Assembly (NCBI RefSeq): GCF_040581405.1
Contig: NZ_CP137157.1
Location: forward strand, 1,492,001 to 1,556,000
Direction: 5' to 3'
DNA from: Komagataeibacter sucrofermentans DSM 15973
GTDB taxonomy: Bacteria; Pseudomonadota; Alphaproteobacteria; Acetobacterales; Acetobacteraceae
DNA: 64,000 bases
The position numbers and the translations under genes were made by a program. Under the pieces are notes generated by a model. The model did no database searches. It was not told where the DNA came from and was given only the letters and a program-made list of their open reading frames with translations. This document shows positions 26,251 through 34,909 of the stretch, in pieces. The first letter of the stretch is position 1. Each line of letters opens with the position of its first letter.

Positions 26251-27624
26251 CTAGCGCCGGCCCACAATATCGGCCACCTTCACGGCATAGCGATCGGTCA
26301 TGCCCGATACGAAATCGGTCAGTGCATGCAGGGCGTCATAGGCATTGGTGACATGGGCGACCGGCAGCCGCAGGGCGCGCACCACCTGTGCATGATAGGC
26401 GCTCAGCCGGGTGCTGTCCCATTCCACGGCCCGGAGTTCATTGAGTAATGGCAGGAGGCCATCAAGAATGCGGTAGACGACATTGCGCCCGTAAACCTCA
26501 AGTTCCGTCTTGCGCGCCGCGTTGAAGATCTCGGTCCGCGCTACCTGCCTTATGGCCTGAAATTCGTCGCCAAGCCGTGAGGCCTCGACAAGCGAACGCG
26601 GGAAGTCTCCTGCCATGATGGCCGCGTAATTGTCACGAAACGCCTCCACGCACGCACCAATCGCGCCGCTTATGGCCTTGGCGCGATAGATGGAGACGAC
26701 ATCGGCACGGCTGCGTTCGGGGTAATCCCTGCGCGAGTGGGCCGTGAGTGCGCCAAGCAGATCGGTTGCCACCTCGAAGCTGATATCTTCCGCAAGGTAG
26801 GCATCTTCGAGGTCCATGATATTGTAGCAGATATCATCCGCCGCCTCCATCAGGAAGGCCAGCGGGTGCCGCCGCCACCATGAGCCGACAACCTGCCCAC
26901 TGCCGTCGCGCACATCGGTGCGCCGCAGCCCGAGTTCGGCTGCGACATGGGCGAACGTGGGCACATCATTCTCGAAAAACCCATATTTCTTGAGGCCGAT
27001 ATAAGGCGCACCCTCAACCACGCCCTCAGCCCCCGCAAGCAGCCGGACAGGCGCTGAAACCGGGTATTTGGTAAAAGCCCCGAGCGAACCCAGCGCAAGC
27101 CGCATGCCGCCCTGGTTCCTGTACATTTCGGTACGGGTGAGAATGCGAAAACCCTGCGCATTCCCCTCAAAGGCATTGAACTCGACCCGCTGCGCGGGCG
27201 TGATCTCGTCCATGATATCGTGGTCGGTGGCAAATTTTTCCTTGAACCACGATCCGATGGCCTCTTCCCCGGAATGACCGAAAGGCGGGTTGCCGATATC
27301 GTGCGCCATGCATGCCGTCTGCACCAGGCCCGCCACCACCTTGACCTGGTCGGCGGTCAGTTCCTTGAGGTCATCGGCCAGCCATGACCCCACTTCGGTG
27401 CCCAGCGAATGCCCCACCGTTGCGGCCTCAAGGCTGTGAATCAGGCGGTGATGCACATGGTCATTATCATAAAGCGGGTGAACCTGGGTCTTGTTCGCCA
27501 GCCTGCGGAAGGGCGGCGAGAACAGAATCCGGTCCATGTCCTGCATATAGGCGGGGCGGTGCTCTTCCTGCCTGTAATCGGGGTCGTTCAGGCGTTCGGT
27601 GTTAAGAAGCGTGTTCCAGTGCAT
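26251..27624 (-). CDS. dgt: deoxyguanosinetriphosphate triphosphohydrolase
   Basis: 457 aa. HD-domain dNTPase: HRLIHSLEAATVGHSLGTEV, the metal-binding CMAHDIGNPPFGHSGE, the ADDICYNIMDLEDAY block, and the N-terminal DRILFSPPFRRLANKTQVHP. Hydrolyses dGTP (and often other dNTPs) to nucleoside plus triphosphate. Length fits the larger Dgt type. It is the longest leftward gene here; nothing convincing lies between its start and 28363. Confidence 0.94.
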   Translation of the reverse strand: MHWNTLLNTERLNDPDYRQEEHRPAYMQDMDRILFSPPFRRLANKTQVHPLYDNDHVHHRLIHSLEAATVGHSLGTEVGSWLADDLKELTADQVKVVAGLVQTACMAHDIGNPPFGHSGEEAIGSWFKEKFATDHDIMDEITPAQRVEFNAFEGNAQGFRILTRTEMYRNQGGMRLALGSLGAFTKYPVSAPVRLLAGAEGVVEGAPYIGLKKYGFFENDVPTFAHVAAELGLRRTDVRDGSGQVVGSWWRRHPLAFLMEAADDICYNIMDLEDAYLAEDISFEVATDLLGALTAHSRRDYPERSRADVVSIYRAKAISGAIGACVEAFRDNYAAIMAGDFPRSLVEASRLGDEFQAIRQVARTEIFNAARKTELEVYGRNVVYRILDGLLPLLNELRAVEWDSTRLSAYHAQVVRALRLPVAHVTNAYDALHALTDFVSGMTDRYAVKVADIVGRR

Positions 27625-28362
27625 GCCCGCTCAGTCCCTGATGGCAATATGTGCGCCATCATCCGTGCTGCTTCTGCCCCGGTCAAGCCGCGGGCGCTCG
27701 CCATTAATCCTCGCCGCCCGACCCGCACAGGAATTCGATTGCCCACATAGCCAGCCGCATCACCGCCCATGTTAAAAAACACAGCAGGATGCCGTTACGG
27801 ATTACTATGGAAATCTGATAAATCATATTCCATTGGGTCACGCGTCATTGTTCCTTCCAGCCAGGAATTCTGGCTTTATGATATGCGTTTGCACCTTCAC
27901 GCCTTGATTTACCAGCATTTCCTACCTGATATTCCCTTGATCTGCATGGTCAGGGGCAAATAAATACCAGAGTACCGTGTTGTCATCCGTCATCTGCTGC
28001 CCTGCCTTTCCGCCTCACCCGCATTGATTGGTGTTCATGCAAGGCTCCGCGGGTGGAAGCCTTGCCCTTCAGGCCTTCGTTCAGCTTACAGGCTGCGTTT
28101 GCAAAAGTATATGTTTCGTTATCGAAACACATAAGCATTGCACGAAGCGGATGCGCTTTTCCAACAGTGCCTTAGCCGATGCTCGGGCTACATTTTTTTC
28201 ATACGACACTGCGTCATAATAACACTGGATTTGCTGGCATGTGTTAGCCGACACATCCGTAATGAAGAAAGATCAGGCAGAAGGGGTTTCGGCTCCTGCC
28301 GTTTCTGTTTTCGCGTGCGCTGGTGGTTTTCCTTGCCACCCGTTCGTGGCAGGCTGGGCAGC
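27625..28362. other. ~740-bp stretch without a recognisable gene
   Basis: Several short reading frames of 60-65 codons exist, but none has a ribosome site with a domain or signal peptide to support it. Composition is mixed and GC-poor around 28080-28230. It may hold the dgt promoter region and decayed sequence. Confidence 0.45.
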
Positions 28363-28848
28363 ATGAAACCAAACCTGCTGATCAGTGGCTGTCTTGCAGG
28401 CCTGCCGGTGCGCTATGATGGCTCGGCCCGCCCCCTTCTGGAGCACAGCCTGGCACGATGGAAGGCGGAAGGACGCGTGATGGTCTGCTGCCCCGAAACG
28501 CAGGCTGGCCTCATGACCCCCCGCCCTCCGGCTGAAATTGCGCAGGGACGCGATGGCGCGGCCGTGCTTGACGGGCTGGGTCATGTTCATGAAGCGACAG
28601 GGCAGGATGTATCGGCCCCGTTCGTGGCGGGTGCTCATCTTGCACTAGCCATGGTCCGGCAGCATCACTGCACACTGGCGCTGCTTATGGATGGCAGCCC
28701 CTCCTGTGGCAGCAGCTTTATTTATGATGGCACGTTTAGCGGCACGCGCCATGCCGGAATGGGGGTAACCGCAGCACTCCTGCGCCGCTACGGGGTGAGC
28801 GTGTATGCACCGGCGCAGTTTGCGCTTGTCGCAGCCAGAATGGATTGA
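28363..28848 (+). CDS. DUF523 family protein
   Basis: 161 aa from ATG 28363. N-terminal LLISGCLAGLPVRYDGSARP, the conserved VCCPETQAGLMTPRPPAEI, and LLMDGSPSCGSSFIYDGTFS: the cysteine blocks that define DUF523 (YbbK-like). Cytosolic, probably metal or cofactor binding. Biochemical role not established. The open frame runs further upstream, but the first block belongs at the N-terminus in the family. Confidence 0.9.
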   Translation: MKPNLLISGCLAGLPVRYDGSARPLLEHSLARWKAEGRVMVCCPETQAGLMTPRPPAEIAQGRDGAAVLDGLGHVHEATGQDVSAPFVAGAHLALAMVRQHHCTLALLMDGSPSCGSSFIYDGTFSGTRHAGMGVTAALLRRYGVSVYAPAQFALVAARMD

Positions 28849-28946
28849 GCCTTGCCGCACGGATGCAACGTATCATGATGCAGCCGGTAGCCACCGTAGC
28901 GCAATCGCGCCCGCCCGGCCCGCAGCGTGATGGCATGCATGCTACC

Positions 28947-29132
28947 ATGCGTCTGGTCCTGCGCTTTTTCATGCTTCTTGTCTGTGTCGCATCACTGGCC
29001 GCCTGCGCCGACGATAATCCGCGCCTGGATAACAATGCGCGCGCGGCATCGGATCATGGCAATGGCGGCCCTCAGGGCGAATGGGGCAGTCTGGGCGGCG
29101 GCTGGAGCGGGCCAGGCAATATGGGCTGGTAG
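28947..29132 (+). CDS. small exported lipoprotein-like protein
   Basis: 61 aa from ATG 28947 (28935 is an alternative start). Signal peptide VLRFFMLLVCVASLAACADD with lipobox LAAC. The mature ~40 residues are Asn/Gly-rich (HGNGGPQGEWGSLGGGWSGP). Too short for family assignment. Confidence 0.55.
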   Translation: MRLVLRFFMLLVCVASLAACADDNPRLDNNARAASDHGNGGPQGEWGSLGGGWSGPGNMGW

Positions 29133-29358
29133 AGACCGGTTTTTATTTATGCGATATAAATAATATATAATCCATCTGACCGGCAGTAACGATACGGCCA
29201 CGACCATCGGGATCAGTCAGGCCTCGCACCATGACTTCTTTGCAAAATGCATGACACAGGCAGGCGCATGGCAATAAAGACCCATGTAATAGAACCTGCC
29301 TGTTCACGCCTCAGGTAACGCGCTACCACACACCACCGTTACAGGCATAAAGGCAGAT

Positions 29359-30018
29359 ATGATGGATGAAGCTTTCTGGCAGGCGAAGTGGGAACGCGGC
29401 GAGATCGGCTTTCATGAATCCCGCCCCAATGCCCTGCTCACCCGCTACCTGCCCACCCTGCGCCTGCCTGCGGGGGCGCGGGTTTTCGTGCCCCTGTGCG
29501 GCATGAGCCTCGATATTCACTGGCTGCTGGCACAGGGCTACGCGGTGGTGGGCTGCGAACTCAGCCGCATTGCCGTAACACGCCTATTTGCAGCGCTCGG
29601 CCTTGTGCCGCATGTCACGCCCCTCGGCGCGCTTGATCGTTTCGAGGCGGGAAAACTCTGCGTTTTTGTTGGCAATATCCTCGACCTTACCCCCACGCAG
29701 CTTGGAGCGGTGGATGGCGTCTATGATCGCGCGGCGCTGATTGCCCTGCCCGCTCCCCTGCGGGTGGCCTATGCCAGCCACCTCGTTGCGCTGACCCATG
29801 CTGCGCCGCAACTGCTCATCTGCCTGGAATATGACCCGTCATGCCGGGCAGGCCCGCCCTTTCCGGTGGATGAAACGATGGTGCGCGCGTATTACGCCCC
29901 GACATTCACGATTACCCGCGTGGCACGACACGCCGTGCCCGGTGGCCTGAAGGGTGTCTGCCCGGCATGGGAAAGCGTATGGACCCTGACGCCCCCGCCG
30001 CACGCCACCGTGCCCTGA
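29359..30018 (+). CDS. tpm: thiopurine S-methyltransferase
   Basis: 219 aa. Full TPMT pattern: N-terminal FWQAKWERGEIGFHESRPN, the SAM loop RVFVPLCGMSLDIHWLLAQG, GCELSRIAV, VDGVYDRAALIALP, and the C-terminal YYAPTFTITRVARH. Cytosolic SAM-dependent methylation of thiols, and in bacteria also of selenium or tellurium compounds. Convergent with a small membrane protein gene. Confidence 0.93.
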   Translation: MMDEAFWQAKWERGEIGFHESRPNALLTRYLPTLRLPAGARVFVPLCGMSLDIHWLLAQGYAVVGCELSRIAVTRLFAALGLVPHVTPLGALDRFEAGKLCVFVGNILDLTPTQLGAVDGVYDRAALIALPAPLRVAYASHLVALTHAAPQLLICLEYDPSCRAGPPFPVDETMVRAYYAPTFTITRVARHAVPGGLKGVCPAWESVWTLTPPPHATVP

Positions 30019-30045
30019 GGCCGCAAGCGCGTGCCCCATCCATCG

Positions 30046-30282
30046 TCATTTGCCCGACGGGTTGCCCGTTGCAATCCACAACACGAGTGCTGGAATAAAG
30101 AAATACAGCGCCGTGGCCGCCAGCATCCAGGGCATGATGAAAGACATGTCGGTATGCAGCACGTAGTGGCAGATCAGATTGGCAAGCCCCAGCATGACCA
30201 CAACGCACAGGCAGGCGCACAGATTCATCACCGGTGTGCGCTCCGCGTTGATCTGCCGGATGTGTTCTATAATCGATCGCAT
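30046..30282 (-). CDS. small two-helix membrane protein
   Basis: 78 aa. A short basic N-terminus, a hydrophobic helix (LCACLCVVVMLGLANLICHY) and a second (PWMLAATALYFFIPALVLWI). No recognised family. Convergent with the thiopurine methyltransferase gene 28 nt away. Confidence 0.6.
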   Translation of the reverse strand: MRSIIEHIRQINAERTPVMNLCACLCVVVMLGLANLICHYVLHTDMSFIMPWMLAATALYFFIPALVLWIATGNPSGK

Positions 30283-30501
30283 GATTCCGCCTGTATCCGT
30301 ATGGGTGCCGGGGCCGTATCCAGTCGGGCCAGATGGCGGCCCGAAACCTTCAGGGTGTATGCCACCCCTGCCCGGCCTCGTGTTGCCCCTTCTATAAAGC
30401 CCGCGGAACAGGAAGTCACTTCCATGAACGGGCGCGTGACACAGGCCATTTCGCGGGCTGCGTGCCTTCCGCCGCCGGTTTTTTTGCTGTAGCGTGCGGG
30501 G

Positions 30502-31464
30502 ATGTTGACACGCGCTTCGCTTACGGCCACGGATCTCGCTCGCGTTCTTGAGCAGAGCACGGATTGCGTCAAACTGCTTGACTGCAATGGCAACCTGATC
30601 TGGATGAACGCCAACGGCCTGTGCGCCATGGAGATTGACTCCTTTACGCAGGTCGCGGGCGCGCGGTGGGCCGGGTTATGGCCCGATACGCTTCAGGTCG
30701 ATATAGAAAGCGCCTTCCAGTCCGCCCGCGCGGGTGAAACCGCCCGTTTTCGCGGGGCGTGCCCCACGGCCAAAAACGACCCGCGCTGGTGGGAAGTCAG
30801 CATAACGCAGGTATGCGATGATGGCGGCAGGCCCATCGGCTTTCTGAGCATATCGCGCGATGTGACCCAGGCCGAGAACGATCGCGAAGCCCTGCGGGTC
30901 ATGATTGGCGAGATGCGTCACCGCCTGCGCAACAGCTACACCATCGTGTGCAGCCTTCTGCGCCGCTTTGCCGCTCATAGCCCCCAGCTTGGTGAATTCG
31001 TGGCGGATATGGAACCGCGCATCATGGCGCTGGCCCGCGCGCAGTCGCTGTTTGATGATGACACGACGGCAGCCGACCTGCGCGAACTGATCGAGGTGCT
31101 GGTCACCCCCTTCTGCGGCGCGGCGGAGGCGTGTTTTACGCTTGATATTCCCCCTGGCCTTACCCTTGACCGGCGCACGGCCGATGCCGTGGCGCTGGTG
31201 ATCGGGGAATTATGCGTCAATTCAGCCAAGTATGGCGCGGTCAGCCAGGGCGGTCGCATTGGCCTGTGCTGGCAGGGCGAACCGGGTGCATTACGGCTGG
31301 AATGGGTGGAACATGCATCCCAGCCCGCCTCGGCCCTGTCTGGCGGGCGCGGACAGGGCCTGCGCCTGATCAGCCGCATCGTCAAGGCCTGCATGGGCAC
31401 GTTCGACATGCAGTGGCGTGCAGACGGGGTCACTGCCACCATGTTCCTGCCCCTGCCGTCATAA
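30502..31464 (+). CDS. PAS-HWE/HisKA_2 sensor histidine kinase
   Basis: 320 aa, soluble. PAS domain at residues ~12-125 (STDCVKLLDCNGNLIWMNAN, WWEVSITQVCDDGGRPIGFL). The phospho-acceptor helix is EMRHRLRNSYTIVCSLLRRF, typical of the HWE/HisKA_2 group. The ATPase domain has VIGELCVNSAKYGAV and a C-terminal GGRGQGLRLISRIV glycine box. The conserved His is in RHRLRN. No response regulator is adjacent, so it is an orphan kinase. PAS ligand unknown. Confidence 0.9.
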   Translation: MLTRASLTATDLARVLEQSTDCVKLLDCNGNLIWMNANGLCAMEIDSFTQVAGARWAGLWPDTLQVDIESAFQSARAGETARFRGACPTAKNDPRWWEVSITQVCDDGGRPIGFLSISRDVTQAENDREALRVMIGEMRHRLRNSYTIVCSLLRRFAAHSPQLGEFVADMEPRIMALARAQSLFDDDTTAADLRELIEVLVTPFCGAAEACFTLDIPPGLTLDRRTADAVALVIGELCVNSAKYGAVSQGGRIGLCWQGEPGALRLEWVEHASQPASALSGGRGQGLRLISRIVKACMGTFDMQWRADGVTATMFLPLPS

Positions 31465-31601
31465 GGACGTTTTCAGGCAGCCTTCAAGCGCCGGAAACGA
31501 AGCGTTTCCAATTTTGGCGTATCGGCAGGCCTATTGAGCCGTATTGTTAAGGCGTCTGCCGGGCAGACCCGGTAGCGTAGCACGCAATATAGCGGAAGGT
31601 C

Positions 31602-32207
31602 ATGAATATGCCCAAGGTTCTCGTCCTGTATTACTCATCCTACGGTCATGTGGAAACGATGGCCCATGCCGTGGCCGAAGGCGTGCGCGAGGCCGGGCTG
31701 GAGGCCGTGGTCAAGCGCGTGCCGGAACTCGTGCCTGAGGATGTCGCCAAAAACCATCATTTCAAAACCGAGCAGGCCGCCCCGCTCGCCACCACGGCGG
31801 AACTGCCAGAATATGATGCGATCATCGTGGGCGCACCCACCCGCTTTGGCCGCCTGCCTTCGCAGATGGCCAATTTCTGGGACCAGACCGGCGGCCTGTG
31901 GCTCAAGGGCGCGCTCGTTGGCAAGGTGGGTGCGGTGTTCACCTCTACTGCAACACAGCATGGCGGGCAGGAAACCACGCTGTTCTCGCTTATGACGAAC
32001 CTGCTGCACCATGGCATGGTCATTACCGGCCTGCCCTACAGCTTTCAGGGCCAGTTGCGGGTGGATGAAGTGACCGGCGGCGCGCCTTATGGTGCGACCA
32101 CCATCGCGGCAGGCGACGGCTCGCGCCAGCCCAGCCCCACCGAGCTTGATGGCGCGCATTATCTTGGCCAGCACGTGGCCGGGCTTGCACGCAAGCTTAC
32201 CGCCTGA
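31602..32207 (+). CDS. wrbA: NAD(P)H:quinone oxidoreductase, WrbA type
   Basis: 201 aa. Flavodoxin fold with FMN phosphate loop [40 protein letters not shown], and [20 protein letters not shown], the signatures of WrbA. Two-electron quinone reduction that limits semiquinone radicals. GGAAGG before ATG. Convergent with the LysR-family gene; a hairpin at 32214 separates them. Its partner pirin lies on the far side of the LysR gene. Confidence 0.95.
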   Translation: MNMPKVLVLYYSSYGHVETMAHAVAEGVREAGLEAVVKRVPELVPEDVAKNHHFKTEQAAPLATTAELPEYDAIIVGAPTRFGRLPSQMANFWDQTGGLWLKGALVGKVGAVFTSTATQHGGQETTLFSLMTNLLHHGMVITGLPYSFQGQLRVDEVTGGAPYGATTIAAGDGSRQPSPTELDGAHYLGQHVAGLARKLTA

Positions 32208-32213
32208 CCCGCC

Positions 32214-32239
32214 CTCCCCCGGCCCGTTTGCCGGGGGAG
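32214..32239. terminator. bidirectional hairpin between wrbA and LysR gene
   Basis: CTCCCCCGGC (32214-32223) pairs with GCCGGGGGAG (32230-32239) across a 6-nt loop. Placed between the stops of two convergent genes. No T run, so termination is inferred from position. Confidence 0.65.
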
Positions 32240-32249
32240 TCCCCGCTGC

Positions 32250-33182
32250 CTAAGCGCAGTCCCCATCCTGTGCCCAGGGCGGGTGGCCAAACGCGCCTAC
32301 CAGATAATCAATAAACGCATTGACCCGTATGGGCCGCAGCCCGCTTGCGGGCGTGATGAGGTACAGGCCCACCGGCGGGACTTCCCATCCGGGCAGCATG
32401 CGCACGAAGCGACCCGCCTTCAGCCCCTCCCACACCATGAATTCGGGGAACAGCCCGAACCCCAGCCCCGCCTCGAGCGCGGGCAGGAAGCCCGCCGCGT
32501 TATCCGCCCGCAGCCGCGCCGTTTGCGAGAGCACGAATTCCCGCCCATCGCCTTCATGGTGCAGGCGGATCATGCCGGGGGCGGCGGTATTGGTATAGAC
32601 AAAGCTCTTGTGCCCCGCGAGCGCGCGCGGATGCTCTGGCGCGCCAATCTGCGCCAGATAGGCGGGCGTGCACACCAGCGCCAGCCGCACGCTGCACAGC
32701 CGCCGGGCACGCAGCGATGAATCGGCCAGCGCCGCGATCCGTAACGCCAGATCGTAGCCGCCCGCCACCAGATCAACCAGCGCATCGCTATAATCGATGG
32801 TGAGGTCGATTTCGGGGTAGCGCCGCAGGAATTCGGGCAGCACCGGGGCAAGGTGCTGTGTGCCAAATGTCATGGGGGCGGCCATGCGGATCAGCCCCGA
32901 AGGCGCGCGCGTGCCGCCACGGGCCTGTGTCTCGGCGGCTTCGGCTTCGGCCACGATCGTGTTGGCATGGCCAAGCAGCAGCCGCCCGGTCTCGGTCAGC
33001 GACATCTGGCGCGAATTGCGGTTGAACAGCGCCACGCCCAGCGACTGCTCAAGCCGGCTGATGGCCTTTGATACGGTGGGCTTGGAGAGCTGTATCTCCT
33101 CCGCCGCGCGGGCAAACGAGCCACGTTCCGCCACTTTGGCAAAAATGGCCCAGGCCTCGAAATCCGGCAGTCTCACCGGCAA
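32250..33182 (-). CDS. LysR-family transcriptional regulator
   Basis: 310 aa. N-terminal winged HTH FEAWAIFAKVAERGSFARAA, EEIQLSKPTVSKAISRLEQS, LGVALFNRN. The effector-binding core runs to the end (PLTFGTQHLAPVLPEFLRRY-type helix, SARAGLGFGLFPEFMV-like). Divergent from the pirin gene. The 175-bp gap between them holds an inverted repeat of the LysR-box kind. Regulation of pirin and possibly wrbA is the simplest reading; inducer unknown. Confidence 0.93.
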   Translation of the reverse strand: MPVRLPDFEAWAIFAKVAERGSFARAAEEIQLSKPTVSKAISRLEQSLGVALFNRNSRQMSLTETGRLLLGHANTIVAEAEAAETQARGGTRAPSGLIRMAAPMTFGTQHLAPVLPEFLRRYPEIDLTIDYSDALVDLVAGGYDLALRIAALADSSLRARRLCSVRLALVCTPAYLAQIGAPEHPRALAGHKSFVYTNTAAPGMIRLHHEGDGREFVLSQTARLRADNAAGFLPALEAGLGFGLFPEFMVWEGLKAGRFVRMLPGWEVPPVGLYLITPASGLRPIRVNAFIDYLVGAFGHPPWAQDGDCA

Positions 33183-33275
33183 ACTCGGGAAAGGGTGCGT
33201 GCCATATGTTTCCCTAACTGATCTGCGTGCCCCTGTCTTTACCCCGCCTGATCACACGCAGAAGATGCAAAATTT

Positions 33276-33301
33276 GGAAATGAAACATTTCATTCATTTC
33301 C
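33276..33301. promoter_or_regulatory. palindromic site in the LysR-pirin intergenic region
   Basis: GGAAATGAA (33276-33284) and TTCATTTCC (33293-33301) are inverted, perfect over 9 bp. Inside is TGAAACATTTCA (33281-33292), itself a near palindrome. It lies about 57 nt upstream of the pirin ATG and 94 nt from the LysR start, the right place for a LysR operator or activator site. Confidence 0.65.
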
Positions 33302-33357
33302 ATATAAACACCAGCCCCGGTTCGATACCATGGGGGCAACAGAAAGGAAGAAACCCG

Positions 33358-34059
33358 ATGATCGAAGTCCGACCCTTTGGCCTGCTGGGCCACGCCGACC
33401 ATGGCTGGCTCGATGCAAGGCATCACTTCTCGTTTGCGGGGTACCATGACCCCGCCCGCATGCACTGGGGTGCGCTGCGGGTATGGAATGACGACATGAT
33501 CGCGCCGGGCACCGGCTTTGGCACCCATCCGCACCGGGATATGGAAATCATCACCTTCGTGCGTGAAGGGGCCATCACCCATACCGACAGCCTGGGCAAT
33601 ACCGGCCGCACCGAGGCGGGCGACGTGCAGGTGATGTCGGCTGGTACCGGCATCCGCCACAGCGAATACAACCGCGATGCGGTGGCCACGCGCCTGTTCC
33701 AGATCTGGATCATGCCCGACCGTGCGGGCCATGCGCCCTCATGGGGCACGCGGGCCTTCCCGCGCAATGAGCGTGCCGGGCAGTTCGTGGTGCTGGCTTC
33801 GGGGCGGGCTGGTGATGACGACGCCCTGCCCATCAATGCCGATGCCCGCGTGCTTGGCGCGACCCTGGCCAGGGGGCAGACAGCCACCTACAGGCTGGGT
33901 GCACAGCGGCTGGGCTACCTGGTGCCCGCGCGTGGCGCGGTGGAAATAGACGGCGTGCGCGTGGGCGAGCGCGATGGCGCGGCGCTGTCCGACATCGAGA
34001 CCGTGCACGTGCGCGCGCTGGAGGATGCCGAGATCATTCTGGTCGATACCATCGCCTGA
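33358..34059 (+). CDS. pirin family protein
   Basis: 233 aa from ATG 33358, GAAAGGAAG upstream. Cupin pirin signatures: N-terminal VRPFGLLGHADHGWLDARHH, FGTHPHRDMEIITFVREGAI, the metal-binding HPHRDMEI histidines, and VMSAGTGIRHSEYN. Many bacterial pirins are quercetinases or redox sensors. The much longer frame upstream of the start is not used. Followed by a terminator. Confidence 0.95.
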   Translation: MIEVRPFGLLGHADHGWLDARHHFSFAGYHDPARMHWGALRVWNDDMIAPGTGFGTHPHRDMEIITFVREGAITHTDSLGNTGRTEAGDVQVMSAGTGIRHSEYNRDAVATRLFQIWIMPDRAGHAPSWGTRAFPRNERAGQFVVLASGRAGDDDALPINADARVLGATLARGQTATYRLGAQRLGYLVPARGAVEIDGVRVGERDGAALSDIETVHVRALEDAEIILVDTIA

Positions 34060-34082
34060 ACCGCCGGGAGCGTGTATCATGC

Positions 34083-34112
34083 AGGCCGGGGCACAACACC
34101 GTGCCCCGGCCT
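34083..34112 (+). terminator. hairpin terminator after pirin
   Basis: AGGCCGGGGCAC (34083-34094) pairs perfectly with GTGCCCCGGCCT (34101-34112) over a 6-nt loop, 23 nt after the pirin stop. Only a short T stretch follows, so a strong GC hairpin with weak U tract. Confidence 0.7.
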
Positions 34113-34144
34113 TGATCCACGCCATGACCGGGACCGATTGATCC

Positions 34145-34831
34145 GTGACCTTTTCCGCCTACCACGCCACATGGTCGCCTGAGGGCGCACCTGCCGCCGC
34201 TCCGCCTTATGGCGAAACCTATCCGGTGCAGCTGCCTGATGGCTCCACCCTGACCCTGCCACTGCGCGCCCTGCCCGGCGGCGAGCAGGCCATTGCCCTG
34301 CTCATGGCCAACCAGACCGGCTTTGCCGTCGAGCGCGAACTTGTTCGCCTGTTGACTGAAATGGTCGGCCCGTTGGCGCCTGAGGCGGTTGTTGGCGTGC
34401 CCACCATGGGGCTGGCCTATGCCCGGCCCGTGGCGGAAAAGCTGGGCATGGGTGACTACGTGGCGCTGGGGCACTCACGCAAATTCTGGTATGATGACAG
34501 CCTTGCCATCCCGCTTACGTCATCCACCAGCCCTGACCAGACCAAGCATCTTTACCTTGACCCCGCCCTGATGGAACGCGTGCGGGGCAGGCGCGTGGTG
34601 GTGATTGACGATGTGCTCAACACCGGGCGCACCGCTGTTGCCGCCGTGCGCCTGCTCGAGCGCGCGGGGGCATGCGTCGTGGCCATTGCAGCCGTGCTGA
34701 CCGAAGGCTGGGCCTGGCGCGCGGCGCTGGAGGCGGCCACCCCTGGCGCCGTGCCGCCGGTGCACGCGCTGGGCCATATTCCGCTCTTTGGCGGGCAGGC
34801 AGGCAACTGGCGCCCCCTGCCCGGCACCTGA
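34145..34831 (+). CDS. phosphoribosyltransferase-fold protein
   Basis: 228 aa from GTG 34145. PRPP-binding motif RRVVVIDDVLNTGRTAVAAV, with an upstream VVGVPTMGLAYARPVAEKLG block as in type I PRTases. Possibly a purine/xanthine-type salvage enzyme; the base cannot be told from sequence. MYG1 gene starts 78 nt later on the same strand, a pairing of nucleotide-metabolism flavour. Confidence 0.82.
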   Translation: MTFSAYHATWSPEGAPAAAPPYGETYPVQLPDGSTLTLPLRALPGGEQAIALLMANQTGFAVERELVRLLTEMVGPLAPEAVVGVPTMGLAYARPVAEKLGMGDYVALGHSRKFWYDDSLAIPLTSSTSPDQTKHLYLDPALMERVRGRRVVVIDDVLNTGRTAVAAVRLLERAGACVVAIAAVLTEGWAWRAALEAATPGAVPPVHALGHIPLFGGQAGNWRPLPGT

Positions 34832-34909
34832 AACTGCCCATTGTCTTGCCGGGGTCTTTGCGGCATGACGGCACTATCAAATTCACTTTTGCCCGCAGCA
34901 GGTCGCCTT

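Noticed and set aside
27769-28219. short frames in the gap right of dgt
   Set aside because: No ribosome site, signal or family support.
33309-33321. GGTTCGATACC resembling a tRNA T-loop
   Set aside because: No T-stem or acceptor pairing can be formed around it, and it lies in a promoter.
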